From Candidatus Heimdallarchaeota archaeon (GTDB taxonomy: Archaea > Asgardarchaeota > Heimdallarchaeia > Heimdallarchaeales > Heimdallarchaeaceae): a stretch of DNA of 16,352 bases. Positions 13,148 through 16,352 of this stretch are shown here, in pieces. The DNA lies in assembly GCA_030603505.1 (NCBI GenBank), contig JAUVXQ010000018.1, positions 1 through 16,352 of the forward strand. Direction: 5' to 3'. The notes below the pieces were generated by a model. It ran no database searches. It saw only the letters and a program-made list of their open reading frames with translations, and was not told the origin of the DNA. Position 1 is the first letter of the stretch, and each line of letters opens with the position of its first letter. The position numbers were made by a program, and so were the translations under genes.

Positions 13148-13536
13148 GAACATGAAAGAAGGAAATCTTCAACTCTAGACGCTTTATTAATAATATCAGA
13201 GAGGCGGATAATTTGAATTGGTATTTCTCTTCGCGATAAGAAATCTTTAGCGTTACTGCTTACAGAGTTACAGATTAATACAAGTTTTTCTAATTCGAGA
13301 GCAACAATCATATCTTCAAGCTGTAATAACTTGTTTGTTGGAATAGTTCTCTTCCAATTAATAATTATAATTCCTAGCTTTTGCTTCTTTAAATAGAAAT
13401 CTAGAACAAATTTTCTGCGACCAATTTTAAATGTAGCTCCTTCAAGTACAGAAAGATTTCTTGAAGCTAACGCGTTTCTTAGAATATAATTCAGTACAGA
13501 ATCTCTTTCATTCATTAAATAAATTTCTGAAAGCAC
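13144..13536 (-). CDS. Small PD-(D/E)XK-like restriction-endonuclease-fold protein
   Basis: A 130-residue protein with the layout of a minimal Mrr/RecB-like nuclease fold: N-terminal helix, FKIGRRKFVLDFYLK (candidate metal ligand D46), the strand GIIIINWKRT (K62 in the catalytic lysine place), a helix (LLQLEDMIVALELEKLVLI), and a last strand ending near IPIQII. The residue two before the lysine is Asn60, not the usual Asp or Glu, so activity is uncertain and the protein may be a binding or inactive version. The frame opens at a GTG (13536); an ATG eight codons in (13515) is an alternative. Its TAG overlaps the TAA of the convergent MBL nuclease gene. The substrate is unknown. Confidence 0.7.
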   Translation of the reverse strand: MLSEIYLMNERDSVLNYILRNALASRNLSVLEGATFKIGRRKFVLDFYLKKQKLGIIIINWKRTIPTNKLLQLEDMIVALELEKLVLICNSVSSNAKDFLSRREIPIQIIRLSDIINKASRVEDFLLSCS

Positions 13537-13615
13537 ATTAAAAACAAGGACTATTATCGGTATGTTACTGTGAGAATATCAAAAATACTAAAGTTCTGAC
13601 ATAAATCATGAGATA

Positions 13616-13642
13616 AAGAAAAAAGGGTATTACATAAAATAC
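13616..13642 (-). terminator. Hairpin plus T-tract terminator of the M48 protease gene
   Basis: On the minus strand, GTATT and AATAC (13642-13638 and 13631-13627) form a 5-bp stem around TTATGT, followed by CC and a T6 run. It begins four bases after the protease stop codon. This is an unusually bacterial-looking terminator for an archaeal gene, although the T run alone could suffice. Confidence 0.5.
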
Positions 13643-13646
13643 TTTT

Positions 13647-16079
13647 TCAAGGGAAAATGTATTTCATATCTTTTCTATTTGACAATCGTATAATGAGTTT
13701 ATCTAAGAAGCTTATATGGCTTTTTACCATGAATTTAGGAATATCTGAAACCACATAAATATAGTCGACTTTCTTCAAGTCAGTAGTCACTTCCTTGTCT
13801 CTAACTTGATAATAAATAGTGCCATCAGATACTTTTGTTAAGACACAAGCTATACCAATTTCAAGTTCTTCCTTTGTGTAAATAATTACGGATTTACCTT
13901 CTAAGCTTTCTAACATTGTCTTTTGTACTTCTATTTTTTCTTTAAACAAACGCAACATAATAGCTGGAAGTTCAATAATTAAGTCCTTACCTTTTAGTTT
14001 CAAAATTTTGGGTTTTTTATCAGTAGATACATCAAATTCAAAGTCGCTTGATTTTATAGATTGGTTAAATTCTATTTTTATCAGCTTGGCTAATTTGTCA
14101 GCTCCATCACTAAAGAAGAAAACATATCCATCTTGTAGGTTTTTTAGATATTCTAAAGATCTTCCTGTGTAAGTTTGTGTGAATGTAGATTTATCCTCAA
14201 GGTTTTGGAATGTAAAAATAGGTTTATTAGATTTGGAATGCTTTTCCCATTTCTGCAATTCTCCAACTTGTCCATTTTTTAGGATATAGATATTGTTTGT
14301 TTGTGCATCATGAATATCATAATCAGAAACTAATATTCGATGTTCTTCTGTTTTTCCTTGTATTTTAAGCAAAAATGGTCTACAAATGGAGTCGCTCACA
14401 TGGATTCCAGTTACTTCACCCTCAACCATCTTGTCAAAAACGTAATCGTAAGCTACAATATAACGGTTCATATATCTTTCAATTAGATCTTTTGTTCTTG
14501 TTATTTCAAGATAGGAATTAATACCATCATCATCATAGTAGGAGATGAATTTTTCTGTAATTAATTCAGAGAAATCATCTCTTTTCTTTCTTAGATTATT
14601 AACAGCTTTCTTCCTTATGAAATTCGGCAAAAGTAGCCAATATGGTAAAAGAGCTCCTTTAACTGGAGAGAGATTATCATCCACTACAGAAATGATTCTA
14701 TACGCTGTTCTTGGATGTGACATGAAAATATTTGCAAACATAGACCAGCGGCTGGGTCGATAGATATTACGATATAGACCAATAGCTGCTTCACCAAGGA
14801 ATCGTTGTGTTTCTTCTTCAGAGAATTCTTTCCCTGTCAAAAGTTGAACATTAAGTCCAAAATCACCTGCTACACCTTGATAAAATCCCTCAAGCTTATA
14901 GAGAGTTTGAGCAAGTTCTTTTCCATATCCAGCCTTTTTAGTTTGTAAATCAGCATCTCCTTCCATAATTCTAACGAATATAAACAAGAAAGCCATTATA
15001 CCATAATTAATCAGGAAATAACTAACAAAAGGAACTTCCTGCTCATAAGCAGCATAATCTAAAGTTGTTGCGGGGAGTAAAAACGCTTTCTTAATGACCA
15101 TTTCAGAAGAAGCTAAAACCTGTAACCACACAACATGTAAACGTTTATTATGCGAAAGTTCATGCGCAACTATTCCTCTAACATCATCATCACTAAACTC
15201 ATTAAGATTCTTACAAACGAAAGCAATGCGTTGATCATAAAATGGTCCATATGCCATTGCGTTTAATATGGGAGCTTCAACATATCCAACTTTAATCTTC
15301 CATTTGATATTCAAACGAGTTCTTACTTCTTCAACTAGTTTAAGGATTCTTTTATCGTCAATTGTTTTTATACCTAACAATTTAGTTAACATAGGCCCTG
15401 AAACGAAATACATCCCAAAAGAAAGAAAAATGATTATCTCATATGGTGCAATTGAGAGAAATATCACTCTTTCTGCAATACTTTTGCTAATAGGTAAGTA
15501 AAACCACATCAAATTTTGAGCATCAATAACGCCTGTCTTTTCAAGAAGATTAGTAACAACATAAAGAACAACATAGACGAGAATAAAGAGAACAAGATAT
15601 AGTATCTGCGGAGACATCATACGACTAACTAGTATGAACTTTTTACCAAAGAATACCAGAGCTAGTATAATAAAAACGAATATCATTATATTATACGCCC
15701 ATCCTGAATAGATTTTATTGTCAAATACCTTATCTAAAATCGTACCAACTAAAAATACAAGATAAGTGACCATTGAAATAATCATTAACTCGCGCCAAAC
15801 TGGTGATTCCCTCAACTGATATGTTTGGTAAACTGCTAGCACAAACAAGCTTAGAGCTATTGCCATTAGCCAATCGCTCCAGAAAATGAGTACTAGACCG
15901 AAAGTTATTCCAATTAAAGCCAACATAAGATTTTCTGATGTAGACCCATGTTGTATTTTTGTTTTTAATTCAGTTACAAGGAACAATATACCAACTGAAG
16001 CAATGAGAATTCCTATTCCCACATTAGGGTCTGCTTTTATTATATCCCATAGTTGGTTAATATAATCTAAAAAGGACAT
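13647..16079 (-). CDS. M48 (HtpX/Ste24-like) membrane zinc metalloprotease with long C-terminal extension
   Basis: An 810-residue membrane protein. Residues 1-235 hold about seven hydrophobic segments (near 20-38, 47-64, 68-87, 95-115, 128-148, 157-178 and 207-232). The zinc site is HELSH (H306, E307, H310), with the third ligand in EGDAD (E373). Further hydrophobic segments lie between and around these (about 315-335 and 350-370). HtpX and Ste24 proteases cut misfolded or specific membrane proteins, and HtpX has about 290 residues. Here a further 350 or so soluble residues follow residue 450, including several strand-rich segments that I do not recognise. The ATG is fixed by GGGTGAT about four bases upstream and a TTTTAAAA block near 16105-16117. 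It is divergent from a TPR gene. The likely role is membrane protein quality control. Confidence 0.88.
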   Translation of the reverse strand: MSFLDYINQLWDIIKADPNVGIGILIASVGILFLVTELKTKIQHGSTSENLMLALIGITFGLVLIFWSDWLMAIALSLFVLAVYQTYQLRESPVWRELMIISMVTYLVFLVGTILDKVFDNKIYSGWAYNIMIFVFIILALVFFGKKFILVSRMMSPQILYLVLFILVYVVLYVVTNLLEKTGVIDAQNLMWFYLPISKSIAERVIFLSIAPYEIIIFLSFGMYFVSGPMLTKLLGIKTIDDKRILKLVEEVRTRLNIKWKIKVGYVEAPILNAMAYGPFYDQRIAFVCKNLNEFSDDDVRGIVAHELSHNKRLHVVWLQVLASSEMVIKKAFLLPATTLDYAAYEQEVPFVSYFLINYGIMAFLFIFVRIMEGDADLQTKKAGYGKELAQTLYKLEGFYQGVAGDFGLNVQLLTGKEFSEEETQRFLGEAAIGLYRNIYRPSRWSMFANIFMSHPRTAYRIISVVDDNLSPVKGALLPYWLLLPNFIRKKAVNNLRKKRDDFSELITEKFISYYDDDGINSYLEITRTKDLIERYMNRYIVAYDYVFDKMVEGEVTGIHVSDSICRPFLLKIQGKTEEHRILVSDYDIHDAQTNNIYILKNGQVGELQKWEKHSKSNKPIFTFQNLEDKSTFTQTYTGRSLEYLKNLQDGYVFFFSDGADKLAKLIKIEFNQSIKSSDFEFDVSTDKKPKILKLKGKDLIIELPAIMLRLFKEKIEVQKTMLESLEGKSVIIYTKEELEIGIACVLTKVSDGTIYYQVRDKEVTTDLKKVDYIYVVSDIPKFMVKSHISFLDKLIIRLSNRKDMKYIFP

Positions 16080-16082
16080 GTT

Positions 16083-16117
16083 ATCACCCGCTTGATATAC
16101 GACATTTTAAAACTTTT
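16083..16117 (-). promoter_or_regulatory. Promoter and ribosome binding site of the M48 protease
   Basis: On the minus strand a TTTTAAAAT element near 16105-16117 precedes GGGTGAT (16083-16089), a close match to the archaeal anti-Shine-Dalgarno complement, just before the ATG at 16079. Confidence 0.45.
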
Positions 16118-16192
16118 GTCTGGACATATTTAGATGCATAACCTACAAAAAACATTTTACCAACATTCTATTAAACTGGATTGCCAAAAAAA

Positions 16193-16200
16193 TAATATAT
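16193..16200 (+). promoter_or_regulatory. TATA box of the TPR gene
   Basis: AATATATA lies 30-37 bases before the ATG at 16230, and no Shine-Dalgarno sequence is visible, so a leaderless or nearly leaderless message is likely. Confidence 0.4.
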
Positions 16201-16229
16201 ACACAGAGATTAAATAGTTTAGAACTGTA

Positions 16230-16352
16230 ATGTCTGACATTGAAATCAAGATGAATGTTCTCATAGAAGAGGGCAATGCAAATTATGATGTAAAACGATT
16301 TAAAGACGCAGCTAGAACTTTCGAACACCTTATATCACTAGCTATAAAGAAT
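16230..16352 (+). CDS. TPR-repeat protein (5' part only)
   Basis: The frame runs from an ATG at 16230 to the last base of the window, 41 codons with no stop. Residues about 12-40 (EEGNANYDVKRFKDAARTFE and onwards) fit one tetratricopeptide repeat, with Gly, Tyr, Ala and Phe at the consensus places. TPR proteins act as protein-binding scaffolds. Nothing can be said about the rest. It is divergent from the membrane protease gene, with about 150 bases between the starts. Confidence 0.65.
   Translation, partial: MSDIEIKMNVLIEEGNANYDVKRFKDAARTFEHLISLAIKN

Noticed and set aside
1..16352. Mobile elements, CRISPR array, prophage or integration sites
   Set aside because: No transposase or integrase motif, no regularly spaced direct repeats, and no duplicated tRNA 3' end were seen.

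Overview
The window reads as a chromosomal segment of an AT-rich archaeon. The evidence is a pair of 20S proteasome genes (beta then alpha), an archaeal-style RNase P RNA, BRE/TATA-type promoters instead of -35/-10 boxes, several apparently leaderless genes beside Shine-Dalgarno-led ones, frequent TTG starts, and a secreted protein dense in N-glycosylation sequons. An Asgard-type or other low-GC archaeal lineage is plausible, but sequence reading alone cannot fix the phylum. I see no insertion sequence, phage gene or CRISPR array.

Layout. 1-1111 (-): edge-truncated tandem metallophosphoesterase, divergent from a small CBS-pair protein (1219-1602, +). 1688-2794 (+): APH-fold small-molecule kinase resembling methylthioribose kinase, convergent with an unknown 152-aa protein (2821-3279, -). 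3509-5516 (+): small winged-helix protein, a thioredoxin-reductase-like flavoprotein with altered cofactor motifs, and a LmbE/PIG-L deacetylase. 5559-5636 (-): tRNA-Arg(GCG) with encoded CCA, followed by an unknown 121-aa protein (5760-6125, -). 6365-7567 (+): PLP enzyme of the alpha-oxoamine synthase family that appears to start at an ATT codon behind a strong Shine-Dalgarno sequence and a 5' hairpin.

The second half is rich in RNA- and protein-turnover genes. RNase P RNA (7654-7986, +) has a divergent P4 core. It is followed by a 595-aa protein (8125-9912) with a signal peptide, a heavily sequon-bearing exterior of about 370 residues, one transmembrane helix and a cytosolic Regnase-like NYN/PIN ribonuclease domain. 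Then come a winged-helix protein (9999-10700), psmB and psmA (translationally coupled), an MBL-fold nuclease (12131-13147), a small PD-(D/E)XK-like nuclease (13144-13536, -) and an 810-aa M48/HtpX-type membrane metalloprotease with a long extra C-terminal region (13647-16079, -). A TPR protein begins at 16230 and runs off the end.

The most striking candidate is the receptor-like ribonuclease at 8125-9912. Its arrangement (outside sensor-like region, single TM, inside RNase) is formally like that of eukaryotic Ire1, although the nuclease fold is unrelated. It sits among the proteasome and a membrane-protein-quality-control type protease, so an envelope-stress RNA-decay response is a testable hypothesis. 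That function is inference. The domain order and topology are readable directly from the sequence.
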